Assembly: GCF_003431975.1 (NCBI RefSeq)
Contig: NZ_CP027116.1
Span: forward strand, 3,038,001-3,102,000
Reading direction: 5' to 3'
Length of the DNA stretch: 64,000 nt
DNA from: Bacillus pumilus
GTDB taxonomy: Bacteria > Bacillota > Bacilli > Bacillales > Bacillaceae
Part shown: positions 35,797-44,031 of the stretch, one piece after another
How positions within the stretch are numbered: the stretch's first letter is position 1
Layout of the letters: the number at the start of each line of letters is the position of its first letter
Made by a program: the position numbers and the translations under genes
The notes under the pieces: generated by a model
Database searches by the model: none
The model's input: only the letters and a program-made list of their open reading frames with translations
Told to the model about the DNA's origin: nothing

Positions 35797-36115
35797 AAAA
35801 CATTTGATACCCTCTTTTTCGAAGGGCATTAATGACAAGACCTGATACAATCGCACCAATCAGGCCGCTGAATAAAATAATGATATCTGCCGCTGCGAGA
35901 GAGACAATGCGGTCTCCTATCCCAGAAAAAGCAATGCCAGGTTCTCTAACATAGGCAATCATCTTTTGATTATTGATAATGAAAAGGCATACAATTGGAT
36001 ATAAAATTGCCATGATCCATGACATTCTCAGCAGCATATTAAGCAAAAAGCCAATGCCGAAGAATAACACGAAAAATAAAATAACTGAAATGATAACGAC
36101 TGGTAAACTGATCAC
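35795..36115 (-). CDS. yuiB: Small membrane protein YuiB
   Basis: 106-aa protein with three to four hydrophobic helices and no soluble domain; function unknown, length and place as B. subtilis YuiB. It starts with GTG 36115 after GGGGGTGGAG. It lies 82 bp downstream of yuiA on the same strand, so the two probably share a transcript. Confidence 0.8.
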   Translation of the reverse strand: MISLPVVIISVILFFVLFFGIGFLLNMLLRMSWIMAILYPIVCLFIINNQKMIAYVREPGIAFSGIGDRIVSLAAADIIILFSGLIGAIVSGLVINALRKRGYQMF

Positions 36116-36196
36116 TTCATCTCCACCCCCAAATATCCCATCATTAGTTTAACTTGGAAATAGAGATGAAGTCAATCAATGGAAAAAGCAAGGGGA

Positions 36197-36322
36197 TTAA
36201 TGCTTCTTTCCCGTTCCTTTACATTCCTCACATGTTTCAGATCCGCCGAGCAATAGCTGAAAATATCCTTTTCCCGAACAATATTGACAGGTGGACTTTT
36301 TTTCTTTTGTTTGTGCATTCAT
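36197..36322 (-). CDS. yuiA: Small zinc-knuckle-like protein YuiA
   Basis: 41-aa protein with two CxxC pairs: CQYCSGKGYF at 12-21 and CEECKGTGK at 31-39. The CxxCxGxG-like pattern resembles half of the DnaJ zinc-finger repeat. The Shine-Dalgarno AAGGGAGTG precedes ATG 36322, and TAA is at 36199-36197. Length, cysteine pattern and location next to yuiB match B. subtilis YuiA. Function unknown; a small Zn-binding protein is the simple guess. Confidence 0.85.
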   Translation of the reverse strand: MNAQTKEKKSTCQYCSGKGYFQLLLGGSETCEECKGTGKKH

Positions 36323-36417
36323 ATTGCTCACTCCCTTAATCTAAATTTTCTGATAATTCATCATAACATATTTTTCTGTCCAGTACCAAGTGAGAAAATA
36401 TTCCGTATATCATAAAA

Positions 36418-36450
36418 AAACGTGTATCACGAGGATACACGTTTTTGTCT
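36418..36450 (-). terminator. yumB terminator
   Basis: AAAACGTGTATC and GATACACGTTTTT flank a CACGAG loop region just past the yumB stop, with A/T runs on both sides. Confidence 0.8.
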
Positions 36451-36458
36451 ATGATGGT

Positions 36459-37670
36459 TTAGAAGAACTTGAATTTTCCTTTTTTCAGAACAAGTCCTGG
36501 TCCGCCAACCATGAATAAAGAACGGTTGTCGATAATTTTCTTCATTGCAGAAGCTTTTGTTCCTTGAAGTTTTTTACCAAACGCAACACCTACAGCGTCG
36601 TGTTCACCAAGAGAAGCAACTGTTCCTTTGATGTCTGGCTTAAAGCTTTCAAGAGAACCACCTTTCAATAGTGCTGCAAGGTTTTTCGCTACAGTTTCAC
36701 CTTGCTGCATTGCAATTTGTGCAGTCGGTGGGTATGGACGATTGATCTCTTCATTGATAATCAATGAACAGTCACCAATGATGAATACATCATCATTTTC
36801 TGGTACACGAAGATCTGGAGATACTTTTACGCGGCCGCGCATGTTTTCAAATCCAGCTTCTTCAACGATTGGATTACCGCGTACACCAGCAGCCCACACA
36901 ACAGTTTCAGCTTTGATTTCTTCTGTATCATCGTCTTTTCCAACGATGATGCCTTCAGGCGTACATTCTTTGATCGCTGTACCGATTTTGAACTCAACAC
37001 CTTTACCTTGAAGGTAGTTCATCGCATAGTCGATCAATTCAGGATCGAATCCTGGAAGAGCTGTTGGTGCAGCTTCTACACAGATGATACGCACGTCTTT
37101 TTGATCAATATCATACTCTTTGCAAAGCTCAGGTACACGGTTTCCAAGCTCACCAAGGAACTCAATACCTGTGAAGCCAGCACCGCCGACAACAATTGTC
37201 AGGCGCTCTGAACGTTTTTCAGCTTCCGTATTATACGTCGCAAATTGAAGCTCGATATGCTCACGAAGCTGACGAGCAGAGTTGATGTTAGAGATTGAGA
37301 ATGCATATTCTTTCAATCCTGCAATACCAAATGTTTCAGGAACAGCACCAAGCGCAACAACAAGGTAATCGTAAGAAAGTTCGCCATCTGAAGTCAAAAC
37401 TTTCTTCGCTTCCTTATCAATGCTTTCAACTGTTGCTTGTACAAAGTTGACACGGGAACTGTTAATCACATCTTTGATTTGGTAACGACAACGGTCATGA
37501 TGAAGAGTACCTGCACTTGCTTCATGTAACCATGTTGTTTCGTAATGATAATTATGCTTGTTCACAAGAGTAATGTCCGCATCATTTGTGCCAAGCTGTT
37601 TTGTTAATCTTGTTACAGTCATTAATCCGCCATAACCTGCACCTAATACAACGATTTTCGGTTTATTCAC
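36459..37670 (-). CDS. yumB: Type II NADH dehydrogenase YumB
   Basis: 403-aa FAD-dependent, non-proton-pumping NADH:quinone oxidoreductase (NDH-2 family). The N-terminal FAD site is [14 protein letters not shown] and the NADH site is [17 protein letters not shown]; a C-terminal [18 protein letters not shown] and a final GKFKFF amphipathic end follow. GTG 37670 gives [10 protein letters not shown] as in B. subtilis YumB; GTG 37685 is also in frame but overlaps the AAAGGTGG Shine-Dalgarno. It is divergent from yumC; the shared gap carries an inverted repeat. Confidence 0.92.
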   Translation of the reverse strand: MNKPKIVVLGAGYGGLMTVTRLTKQLGTNDADITLVNKHNYHYETTWLHEASAGTLHHDRCRYQIKDVINSSRVNFVQATVESIDKEAKKVLTSDGELSYDYLVVALGAVPETFGIAGLKEYAFSISNINSARQLREHIELQFATYNTEAEKRSERLTIVVGGAGFTGIEFLGELGNRVPELCKEYDIDQKDVRIICVEAAPTALPGFDPELIDYAMNYLQGKGVEFKIGTAIKECTPEGIIVGKDDDTEEIKAETVVWAAGVRGNPIVEEAGFENMRGRVKVSPDLRVPENDDVFIIGDCSLIINEEINRPYPPTAQIAMQQGETVAKNLAALLKGGSLESFKPDIKGTVASLGEHDAVGVAFGKKLQGTKASAMKKIIDNRSLFMVGGPGLVLKKGKFKFF

Positions 37671-38067
37671 TGGAATCACATCCACCTTTTTTAAATTTGC
37701 TGTAAAACGGATAAAGAATTACATATCGTTATTCTCAACCGCTTTGCGGCATTTTATGAAATTTAAACAAAAAAATAAGTATGTGAAAATCTGAACTTTC
37801 ACCTACAAAAAACGAAAGCATTTGACCGTATCCGACAAAAATTCATAAAAAATTAATATTTAGTTCCCTTAACAATAATAGCGAGTTCTGCTCCTTTTTT
37901 CAAGGCTTTAAACGGAAAATCCTGATGATAAACGGTCTTTCTCGCTTTTTCCTCTTTTTCAAAGCTTCCGCATCAAAAAACGACAAGTTTTTCAAAACAA
38001 GTCAAACGACGATATGTGGTATGATATGATATAGTGATAACAATTTTCATTTGGGAGGATTAAAGGA
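37671..38067. promoter_or_regulatory. Divergent control region yumB / yumC
   Basis: 397-bp AT-rich gap. An extended -10 for yumC is at 38017-38025 (TGG-TATGAT), followed by a repeat of TATGAT. An inverted repeat GTGAAA-N8-TTTCAC lies at 37783-37802. Its half-sites resemble those of the NADH-responsive repressor Rex, but the spacing is wider than the Rex consensus. No open frame of interest. Confidence 0.45.
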
Positions 38068-39066
38068 ATGCAAGAAGATTCTAAGGTATATGACATTACC
38101 GTTATCGGGGGCGGCCCAGTTGGATTGTTTACTGCGTTTTACGGAGGCATGAGACAGGCAAGTGTGAAAATCATTGAAAGCCTTCCTCAGCTCGGCGGTC
38201 AACTATCCGCTCTTTACCCTGAAAAATATATTTATGATGTGGCTGGTTTTCCAAAAATCCGCGCACAAGAATTAATTGATAACTTAAAAGAACAAATGGA
38301 TAAATTTGATCAAACCATTTGCTTAGAGCAAGCAGTTGAGACGGTTGAAAAACAGGCAGATGGTATCTTTAAACTCGTCACAAATCAAGAGATTCATTAT
38401 TCTAAAACGATCATCATCACAGCTGGTAACGGTGCTTTCCAACCGAGAAAGCTTGAACTAGATGCAGCAGAATCATTTGAAGGAAGCAACCTACATTACT
38501 TCATTAATGACTTGAACCAATTTGCCGGCAGACGTGTTGCTGTTCTTGGCGGAGGAGACTCTGCGGTGGACTGGGCAATGATGCTTGAGCCAATCGCAAA
38601 AGAAGTATCCATTATTCACCGCCGCGATAAATTCCGCGCCCATGAGCACAGTGTAGAAAACCTGCACAACTCGAAAGTCAATGTAGTGACACCATTTGTG
38701 CCAACCGAGCTCATTGGTGAAGACCGCATTGAACAGATCGTGCTCGAAGAAGTCAAAGGCGACAAAAAACAAGTGCTTGATGTAGACGACGTGATCGTCA
38801 ACTTCGGTTTTGTTTCCTCCCTTGGACCAATTAAACAATGGGGCCTTGAAATCGAAAAGAACTCCATCGTGGTGAAACCTACAATGGAAACCAATATTGA
38901 AGGCTTCTATGCAGCAGGCGATATCTGCACGTATGAAGGAAAAGTCAAATTGATTGCCAGCGGATTTGGTGAAGCACCAACAGCTGTCAACAATGCCAAA
39001 GCCTACATGGACCCGAAAGCCCGTGTACAGCCTCTTCATTCCACAAGCTTATTTGAAAACAAATAA
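38068..39066 (+). CDS. yumC: Ferredoxin/flavodoxin-NADP+ reductase YumC
   Basis: 332-aa thioredoxin reductase-like FNR, the type typical of Bacillus and green sulfur bacteria. FAD motif [25 protein letters not shown] motif [15 protein letters not shown], and C-terminal FAD block [36 protein letters not shown]. The CxxC of thioredoxin reductases is absent, as expected for this FNR class. It supplies reduced ferredoxin/flavodoxin, for example for desaturase or Fe-S work. Monocistronic; preceded by GGGAGG. Confidence 0.95.
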   Translation: MQEDSKVYDITVIGGGPVGLFTAFYGGMRQASVKIIESLPQLGGQLSALYPEKYIYDVAGFPKIRAQELIDNLKEQMDKFDQTICLEQAVETVEKQADGIFKLVTNQEIHYSKTIIITAGNGAFQPRKLELDAAESFEGSNLHYFINDLNQFAGRRVAVLGGGDSAVDWAMMLEPIAKEVSIIHRRDKFRAHEHSVENLHNSKVNVVTPFVPTELIGEDRIEQIVLEEVKGDKKQVLDVDDVIVNFGFVSSLGPIKQWGLEIEKNSIVVKPTMETNIEGFYAAGDICTYEGKVKLIASGFGEAPTAVNNAKAYMDPKARVQPLHSTSLFENK

Positions 39067-39080
39067 GAGAGAGTAAAAAA

Positions 39081-39111
39081 AAGAGTTCCCACTAGCGGAA
39101 CTCCTTTTTCG
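39081..39111. terminator. Bidirectional terminator yumC / 39113 gene
   Basis: AAAAAGAGTTCC and GGAACTCCTTTTT arms around a short loop between convergent genes. Confidence 0.8.
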
Positions 39112-39112
39112 T

Positions 39113-39319
39113 TTATTTAAAAACCCCAATATAGGCATTCGCCATTCCAAGTACCATTGCAGCAAGTAGCACCACAACAATCCCTGCCACAACCAAAATC
39201 ACCCGATCCTTCACACGTTCCTTTTTCGGAAGCGGCTTCTCAATCCCGCAAGCTGGACACGTTTTGGAACGATACGGTATCAGTTCATGACAGTTCCTGC
39301 AATTGATTTGTTCACTCAA
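39113..39319 (-). CDS. Small zinc-ribbon membrane protein
   Basis: 68-aa protein that I cannot name. It starts with TTG 39319 (9 nt after AGAGGT). A zinc ribbon (CRNCHELIPYRSKTCPACG, residues 7-25) is followed by a basic linker and one transmembrane helix (about 39-61). This layout is common among bacterial small membrane zinc-ribbon proteins of unknown function. It is convergent with yumC and divergent from the next gene. Confidence 0.7.
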   Translation of the reverse strand: MSEQINCRNCHELIPYRSKTCPACGIEKPLPKKERVKDRVILVVAGIVVVLLAAMVLGMANAYIGVFK

Positions 39320-39510
39320 ACCTCAGCAACCTCTTTTCTACCTACAGTTTATGTTTGGTTCTCATGATACTCTTTTCGGGTGGAAATAGCCAGTTGTGAG
39401 GGCAAGCTGTAACAAAATTGAGCGATTTGCGAAGGGTGGAAATCAATGAAGGTATCTTCTGTTCGTCCGATATAAAGAAAGTAAAATAGATCATGAAGGT
39501 TAGGTGAAAG

Positions 39511-39927
39511 ATGTTGAGGCGTTTCATAATTAGTGTTTGGTTGTTACTCATCATTGGCGGCTCAGTTGTACTGTTTGCAAAAGACTTTAATAAACGTGAT
39601 GCTGAATTCGCAGCAGGGTTAAATATTGATGTTAATCAATTAGAACCTTTTTTAAAGCGTGTGTCCACTTCGATTTTGGATTCTGGTTTGAGTGATCAAG
39701 AAATGAAGCAGATACATACTGTAGTGGAAAACATGCAAAAAGACAATGAAACGAAAAAGATTGGTACGTTTGAAGTGGTGTATCGTGGAAAACCAGCGAA
39801 AATTCGAGTTGAGGCTGAAATCCATATGGAAGATGTCAACAAAGAGATCGAGATCTATTTATCTAGTTCACATGAATTGGTGTATATTCTCGATAAAGAG
39901 CTTTTAAAAACAGAAGAAGAAATGTGA
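39511..39927 (+). CDS. Hypothetical signal-anchored protein
   Basis: 138-aa protein, not recognised. An N-terminal signal anchor (about 4-23) is followed by a soluble acidic part with predicted helix (IDVNQLEPFLKRVSTSILDSGLSDQEMKQIHTVVENM) and then beta strands (GTFEVVYRGKPAKIRVEAEIHMEDVNKEIEIYLSSS). Probably membrane-attached and facing outwards. The Shine-Dalgarno AGGTGAAAG precedes ATG 39511. Coding character is good but I know no family. Confidence 0.65.
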   Translation: MLRRFIISVWLLLIIGGSVVLFAKDFNKRDAEFAAGLNIDVNQLEPFLKRVSTSILDSGLSDQEMKQIHTVVENMQKDNETKKIGTFEVVYRGKPAKIRVEAEIHMEDVNKEIEIYLSSSHELVYILDKELLKTEEEM

Positions 39928-40088
39928 GAAGGAGGCGCTGGATGAGTGTCTCTCTTTTCATTTTTCCACCTTCAACGTCCTGCTATCATCAGTTCATTCA
40001 AAACGAATTTTTAATCACTGCCCTCCCTCTATTGACCCTCACGTAACGTCATACTTTATAGTGAATATCACAAGGAGATGTGTTGAAT

Positions 40089-40856
40089 ATGAAAGTAAAA
40101 GAAGTCGCTGAATTGTTTGATATTAGTATTCGTACACTTCATCATTATGATGAAATTGGTTTGTTGCCCCCAAAAGAAGTCTCAGAAGCTGGTTACCGGT
40201 TTTATTCAGAAGAAAACCTTGAAACACTGCAGCAAATATTATTTTTCAGAGAACTGGGATTTAACTTAAAGGAAATAAAAGAAATCATAAATAATCCGTC
40301 ATTTGATAAACAAGAAGCATTTATATTACAACGAAAAATGTTGATGGAGAAACGAAATAAACTCGATAGAATGATTGAAAATATTGATAAGACGCTAAAA
40401 CATATGAGAGGAGAAATCCACCTGACAAATAAAGAGAGGTTCGAGGGAATGAACATGACATTCAACGAATATGAGGAAGAAGCTCGCTGTCGCTGGGGGA
40501 ATCACTCCATTGATAACATGAACTTCAAATTAAGTCGATTGTCCAAGGAGGAACAAGATGATTTATCTGTGAGATGGGATTGGATTTTTCATAACCTAGC
40601 GTCATTGCGCAATCTTGCTCCTCAATCCAAAGAGGTACAAGCCGCCATCAGAGAATGGTATGACTTTTTAAATAATCACTTTACTCAATACTCCCTCGAG
40701 GCGTTTTATGGATTAGGTCAACTTTATATTCAAGATGAACGGTTTACAAAAAATATAGATCAATATGGTGAGGGCTTAGCTTCATTCATGAGTGAGGCGA
40801 TGAAAGCCTTTGCTGTTCAACAGAAAAGAGGTTCCAGCGATGAACATCATAATTGA
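40089..40856 (+). CDS. MerR-family regulator with TipAS-type C-terminal domain
   Basis: 255-aa regulator resembling B. subtilis Mta. The N-terminal MerR winged helix (KVKEVAELFDISIRTLHHYDEIGLLPPKEVSEAGYRFYSEENLETLQQILFFRELGFNLKEIKEI) is followed by a long dimerisation helix and a C-terminal TipAS ligand-binding domain (about 125-250, GLGQLYIQDERFTKNIDQYGEGLASFMSEAM). Such proteins activate multidrug-related genes after binding hydrophobic ligands. Start ATG 40089, AAGGAG 11 nt upstream; GTG 40080 and TTG 40083 are also possible. It overlaps the next gene by 17 bp. Confidence 0.85.
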   Translation: MKVKEVAELFDISIRTLHHYDEIGLLPPKEVSEAGYRFYSEENLETLQQILFFRELGFNLKEIKEIINNPSFDKQEAFILQRKMLMEKRNKLDRMIENIDKTLKHMRGEIHLTNKERFEGMNMTFNEYEEEARCRWGNHSIDNMNFKLSRLSKEEQDDLSVRWDWIFHNLASLRNLAPQSKEVQAAIREWYDFLNNHFTQYSLEAFYGLGQLYIQDERFTKNIDQYGEGLASFMSEAMKAFAVQQKRGSSDEHHN

Positions 40857-41736
40857 GGATACAATCGATCAATACGAAAAATTGTTTTCAATGACAGAAA
40901 ATAAAGAACATTTTTTCCGATACAACATGATGAAACCTTTTGAAAAGATGTGGAATATGATAAATGTTCCGTTAAAAGCTAAACAGAAAAATGGCTATGA
41001 CGTCATAATGGCAACCAACATGCTTGGCTATCTTGATATTTCACATACACAAACTGGGAAACCGGCGTTAAAAAAACTACAAGAAATTCAAGCTCTTCAA
41101 ACGGCAAATACCACCTTGAACCATTGTATGAATTTTATCAAAAAGCACAATCTTCATTTAAATGCTGATGAATTGAAATTTGGTCTATTCCTAGCAGATC
41201 CCAAAAAGCTAGAACAACAAAAAGGGTACTGTGGGTTTGGAGGAATTCCTGGATTTATCCAAGTATCAATATATCCAAACTCTTATAACATTCCAAGAAT
41301 CCCCGCTCTAATTGCGCATGAATTCCACCATAATATTCGCTTTTCTTATTTTGAATGGGATTACGGGAACGTAACGGTTGGAGATTACTTGATTATAGAA
41401 GGTTTAGCTGAATCATTCGCAAAAGAACTTTATGGTGAAAAGATGCTAGGACCTTGGGTCACTTCTTTTGATCAACAGGACTTAGAATATTCAAAAGAAG
41501 TGATGAAAGACGCTATATATACGAAAGGATTTGCTGAGGTCAGTAGTTATATGTTTGGTGATAGAATTGCAAAAGAACAAGGGTATCAACCTGTCGGATT
41601 ATCACCCTTTGCAGGCTATGCAGTAGGTTATCAGGCTGTACAATCTTTTATGAAAAGGAATAATGTAGAGATTGCAGAAGCCACATTATTAAGCACAGAT
41701 GAAATCATTAGAAATTGTGGACTCTTTTCTAAATAA
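40840..41736 (+). CDS. DUF2268 putative zinc metallopeptidase (YjaZ-like)
   Basis: 298-aa soluble protein with a zincin motif HEFHHNIRF (IAHEFHHNIRFSYFEWDYGN) and the downstream glutamate EGLAESFAKELYGE that DUF2268 proteins use as third zinc ligand. The family includes B. subtilis YjaZ, a putative Zn-dependent protease of the Opp region. It overlaps the end of the MerR gene by 17 bp with its own AGAGG site, so both form one operon, and the MerR protein may respond to or control this enzyme. AT content is higher than in neighbours. The pair has no counterpart at this place in B. subtilis. Confidence 0.82.
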   Translation: MNIIIEDTIDQYEKLFSMTENKEHFFRYNMMKPFEKMWNMINVPLKAKQKNGYDVIMATNMLGYLDISHTQTGKPALKKLQEIQALQTANTTLNHCMNFIKKHNLHLNADELKFGLFLADPKKLEQQKGYCGFGGIPGFIQVSIYPNSYNIPRIPALIAHEFHHNIRFSYFEWDYGNVTVGDYLIIEGLAESFAKELYGEKMLGPWVTSFDQQDLEYSKEVMKDAIYTKGFAEVSSYMFGDRIAKEQGYQPVGLSPFAGYAVGYQAVQSFMKRNNVEIAEATLLSTDEIIRNCGLFSK

Positions 41737-41915
41737 CTGTTTTTATGAGAAGGCATTACAGCGGCTTAAGTAATTAGATGAGCTTCCTATTTTGTCTTAA
41801 CCAGGATCATACAAACCATCAAATTATTTATTTTATCCCCTCCTTTTATATTAACGGAATATTATGAAGAAAATTATTAAAACACCCATTTTATTTGGCG
41901 TCTTTTTTGAACAAC

Positions 41916-41948
41916 AAAAAGCTCCACGAATAATATTCGTGGAGCTTA
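41916..41948 (-). terminator. yutM terminator
   Basis: AAGCTCCACGAAT and ATTCGTGGAGCTT form a 13-bp stem with a short loop; the minus-strand continuation is TTTGTTG. It lies between convergent genes. Confidence 0.8.
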
Positions 41949-41978
41949 ACTGATTTTACGAAAATCAGGCGTTCTCTT

Positions 41979-42341
41979 TTAACACTCTTCAGGCGTACCT
42001 GTATTCGTCGCTGTTCTAAAAGAAGAACCGCATCCGCATGACGCAATCGCATTCGGGTTATCGATGGTGAAACCGCCACCCATTAGTGATTGTTTGAAAT
42101 CAATGATGGTGCCGTTCATGATATCAAGGCTTTCGGAGTCGACAAGGACCTTTATGCCTTGCTGCTCGAACTGCGTGTCTTTCTCTGAGACTTCATGGTC
42201 AAAGCCCATGCCGTATGAAAGACCGCTGCAGCCGCCGCCTTTTACGCCCACTCGTAGGAACGCATTTTCTTCTTCATGTTCTTTCATCATATCTTTAATC
42301 TGCAGTGCAGCAGCTTCTGTAATCGTTACTGGTGTACTCAT
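41979..42341 (-). CDS. yutM: A-type iron-sulfur carrier YutM (HesB/IscA/ErpA family)
   Basis: 120-aa Fe-S carrier with all three cluster-ligating cysteines: Cys38 (GGGCSGLSYGM), Cys102 and Cys104 (CGCGSSF). It passes clusters to target apoproteins. ATG 42341 follows GGAGG; the longer frame to 42377 is not conserved. The unusual C-terminal extension TATNTGTPEEC ends in an extra cysteine. Confidence 0.93.
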   Translation of the reverse strand: MSTPVTITEAAALQIKDMMKEHEEENAFLRVGVKGGGCSGLSYGMGFDHEVSEKDTQFEQQGIKVLVDSESLDIMNGTIIDFKQSLMGGGFTIDNPNAIASCGCGSSFRTATNTGTPEEC

Positions 42342-42414
42342 GATCATCCCTCCTTTTGACTGGATGTTTCTTTTCAATTATAAACGTGATGGTGCCTTTT
42401 CTCAAATAAATGGT

Positions 42415-43269
42415 TTACAGATAAAATGTGCCGTCACAAATCGTTTCAGCAGGACCTGTCATGAGTACATGGTCATTGTCTTTCCAGCGAATGATGAGAT
42501 CTCCGCCTGCTAAATGAACCGTCATATCCGTTTCCTTTTTCGCCTGCCCATTCACAATCGTAGATACAGCTGCCGCACAAGCTCCCGTTCCGCAGGCCTG
42601 CGTAATCCCTGATCCTCTTTCCCACACGCGAAAATGCAGTTCTGTTTCACTGACCACTTCTACAAATTCTACATTAACACCTTCTGGGAACATGTCATGT
42701 TTCTCGATGATTGGCCCAAGTGTACCAAGTGGTGCCTTTTCAATGTCCTCTAGATAAAAAACGATGTGCGGATTCCCCATTGAAACAGCCGTTCCATTTA
42801 AGGTCGCCGTGCCAAAATCAAGCGGTTCATTAATCGTGGTGCTGCCCGGCCCACCAAGCATCGGCATCGCTTCTTTTTCAAAACGAGGTTTTCCCATATC
42901 TACTGTCACTAAATGTACGTGGCCATTCTGCACATGAACGGTCGCTTCAACGAGTCCTGACAATGTCTCAATCTGGAACGTTGTGTCTTTGACGATTTGA
43001 TGCTCATACACATATTTTGCGACGCAGCGCAAACCGTTGCCGCAGTTTTTCCCCTCTGATCCATCATTGTTGAAAATACGCATTTTCACAGGTGCAACAT
43101 CTGATGGACAAATAAGGATCATTCCGTCTGAACCGATTCCTGTGTAAACAGTAGAAACTCGGATCGCGATCTCTGATAGCTGCTCTTCTGGAAGCTGTTC
43201 CTTCATTTGATTGACATATATATAATTATTTCCTAACCCGTGCATTTTCGTGAATTGAAATGATGTCAT
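42415..43269 (-). CDS. dapF: Diaminopimelate epimerase
   Basis: 284-aa cofactor-independent epimerase that converts LL- to meso-diaminopimelate for lysine and peptidoglycan. The catalytic pair is Cys76 (KNCGNGLRC) and the cysteine of [14 protein letters not shown] near residue 227; NNDGSE precedes the first. It lies 73 bp upstream of yutM on the same strand. In B. subtilis a nucleoside transporter gene, yutK, sits between dapF and yuzB; it is missing here. Confidence 0.95.
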   Translation of the reverse strand: MTSFQFTKMHGLGNNYIYVNQMKEQLPEEQLSEIAIRVSTVYTGIGSDGMILICPSDVAPVKMRIFNNDGSEGKNCGNGLRCVAKYVYEHQIVKDTTFQIETLSGLVEATVHVQNGHVHLVTVDMGKPRFEKEAMPMLGGPGSTTINEPLDFGTATLNGTAVSMGNPHIVFYLEDIEKAPLGTLGPIIEKHDMFPEGVNVEFVEVVSETELHFRVWERGSGITQACGTGACAAAVSTIVNGQAKKETDMTVHLAGGDLIIRWKDNDHVLMTGPAETICDGTFYL

Positions 43270-43353
43270 GAGCTTCCTCCAAAAATGTTGTTTCTTTATA
43301 GTATAAAAGGAGTCGGTTCAGGAGACAATCTTATCATCCCCCGTTTTTCATAC

Positions 43354-43392
43354 ATAAAAGCTCTTTGCTGCCATGGCAAAGGGCTTTTATTA
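43354..43392. terminator. Orphan terminator-like hairpin upstream of dapF
   Basis: AAAAGCTCTTTGC and GCAAAGGGCTTTT pair with one G-T around TGCCATG, with A/T runs on both sides. No gene ends here: dapF starts at 43269 and yuzB ends at 43540. It may be the remnant 3' end of a lost gene, since yutK is expected at this point. The 270-bp gap 43270-43539 holds no open frame of note. Confidence 0.55.
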
Positions 43393-43504
43393 TGCATATG
43401 CCTCCTTTTCTTTCGTGTAATGCTTCATTTTGAAGATATTTTATTAGCATAACATATTGGATGCGCTTTCTATTCGTTCTCCTTAAAAATGGAAGCTAAA
43501 AGTA

Positions 43505-43539
43505 TGAAAAAAATGCACCTCATGACTCATGTGGTGCAT
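43505..43539 (-). terminator. yuzB terminator
   Basis: AAATGCACC and GGTGCATTT arms around TCATGACTCATGT, followed on the minus strand by TTTTC. It overlaps the yuzB stop region. Confidence 0.75.
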
Positions 43540-43776
43540 TTAAAACATCTCATTTTCCTCTATAAAAGCATAAATACGCTCGACAAGCTGCTCTGGATTT
43601 TCTCCGGAAACAAATTCTCCATTCACGAGTGCAAATGGGGAGTCCATACATTTGCCGCAGTAGCTTAAACAGCCGTATTCCATAACGTCTAGGTTTGGGT
43701 CTTTTTCAAGCTTCTCTTTTGCTTCTTGCGACCCTTGTGCAAGATTGCTTACACAAAATTCAATCAGTGGGAACAC
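43540..43776 (-). CDS. yuzB: DUF1450 protein YuzB
   Basis: 78-aa protein with a cluster of cysteines: Cys8 and the block [11 protein letters not shown] (CxxxCxxC), which suggests metal or Fe-S binding. DUF1450 family, function unknown. It starts with GTG 43776 after GAGGTGA. Its neighbourhood among Fe-S carriers and flavin dehydrogenases hints at a redox role, which is inference only. Confidence 0.88.
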   Translation of the reverse strand: MFPLIEFCVSNLAQGSQEAKEKLEKDPNLDVMEYGCLSYCGKCMDSPFALVNGEFVSGENPEQLVERIYAFIEENEMF

Positions 43777-43928
43777 TTTGCTTCACCTCACATTGCTTTA
43801 CCATCCTACCGAAATTCCTTCTATTAGTCAAAACATGAGCTTCACCTGTATCGTTACGCCTATTCCTCGTAAAATGTTTTACTATTTAGGACTAACTAAT
43901 GAATATGTAGGTTATTTTGAAACAATTA

Positions 43929-43957
43929 TTGTGGTTTCACAGTAAATTCGATATAAT
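43929..43957 (+). promoter_or_regulatory. yutJ promoter
   Basis: TTGTGG (43929-43934), 17-bp spacer, TATAAT (43952-43957): a good SigA-type promoter about 75 bp upstream of the yutJ start. Confidence 0.65.
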
Positions 43958-44031
43958 TTTATTTGGTATTTTAACTTAAAGTTTTTTAGTATAAGTGTTT
44001 TTCAATGTCTACGGGGAAAAGGAGAATCGTC

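Noticed and set aside
37783-37802. Calling the yumB/yumC inverted repeat a Rex operator
   Set aside because: Half-sites fit, but the centre is 10 nt between GTGAA and TTCAC instead of 6, so it is listed only as an inverted repeat.
41873-41962. Short plus-strand frame beginning MKKIIKTPILFGVFF
   Set aside because: Looks like a signal-type start but has no ribosome-binding site and runs through the yutM terminator hairpin within 30 codons.
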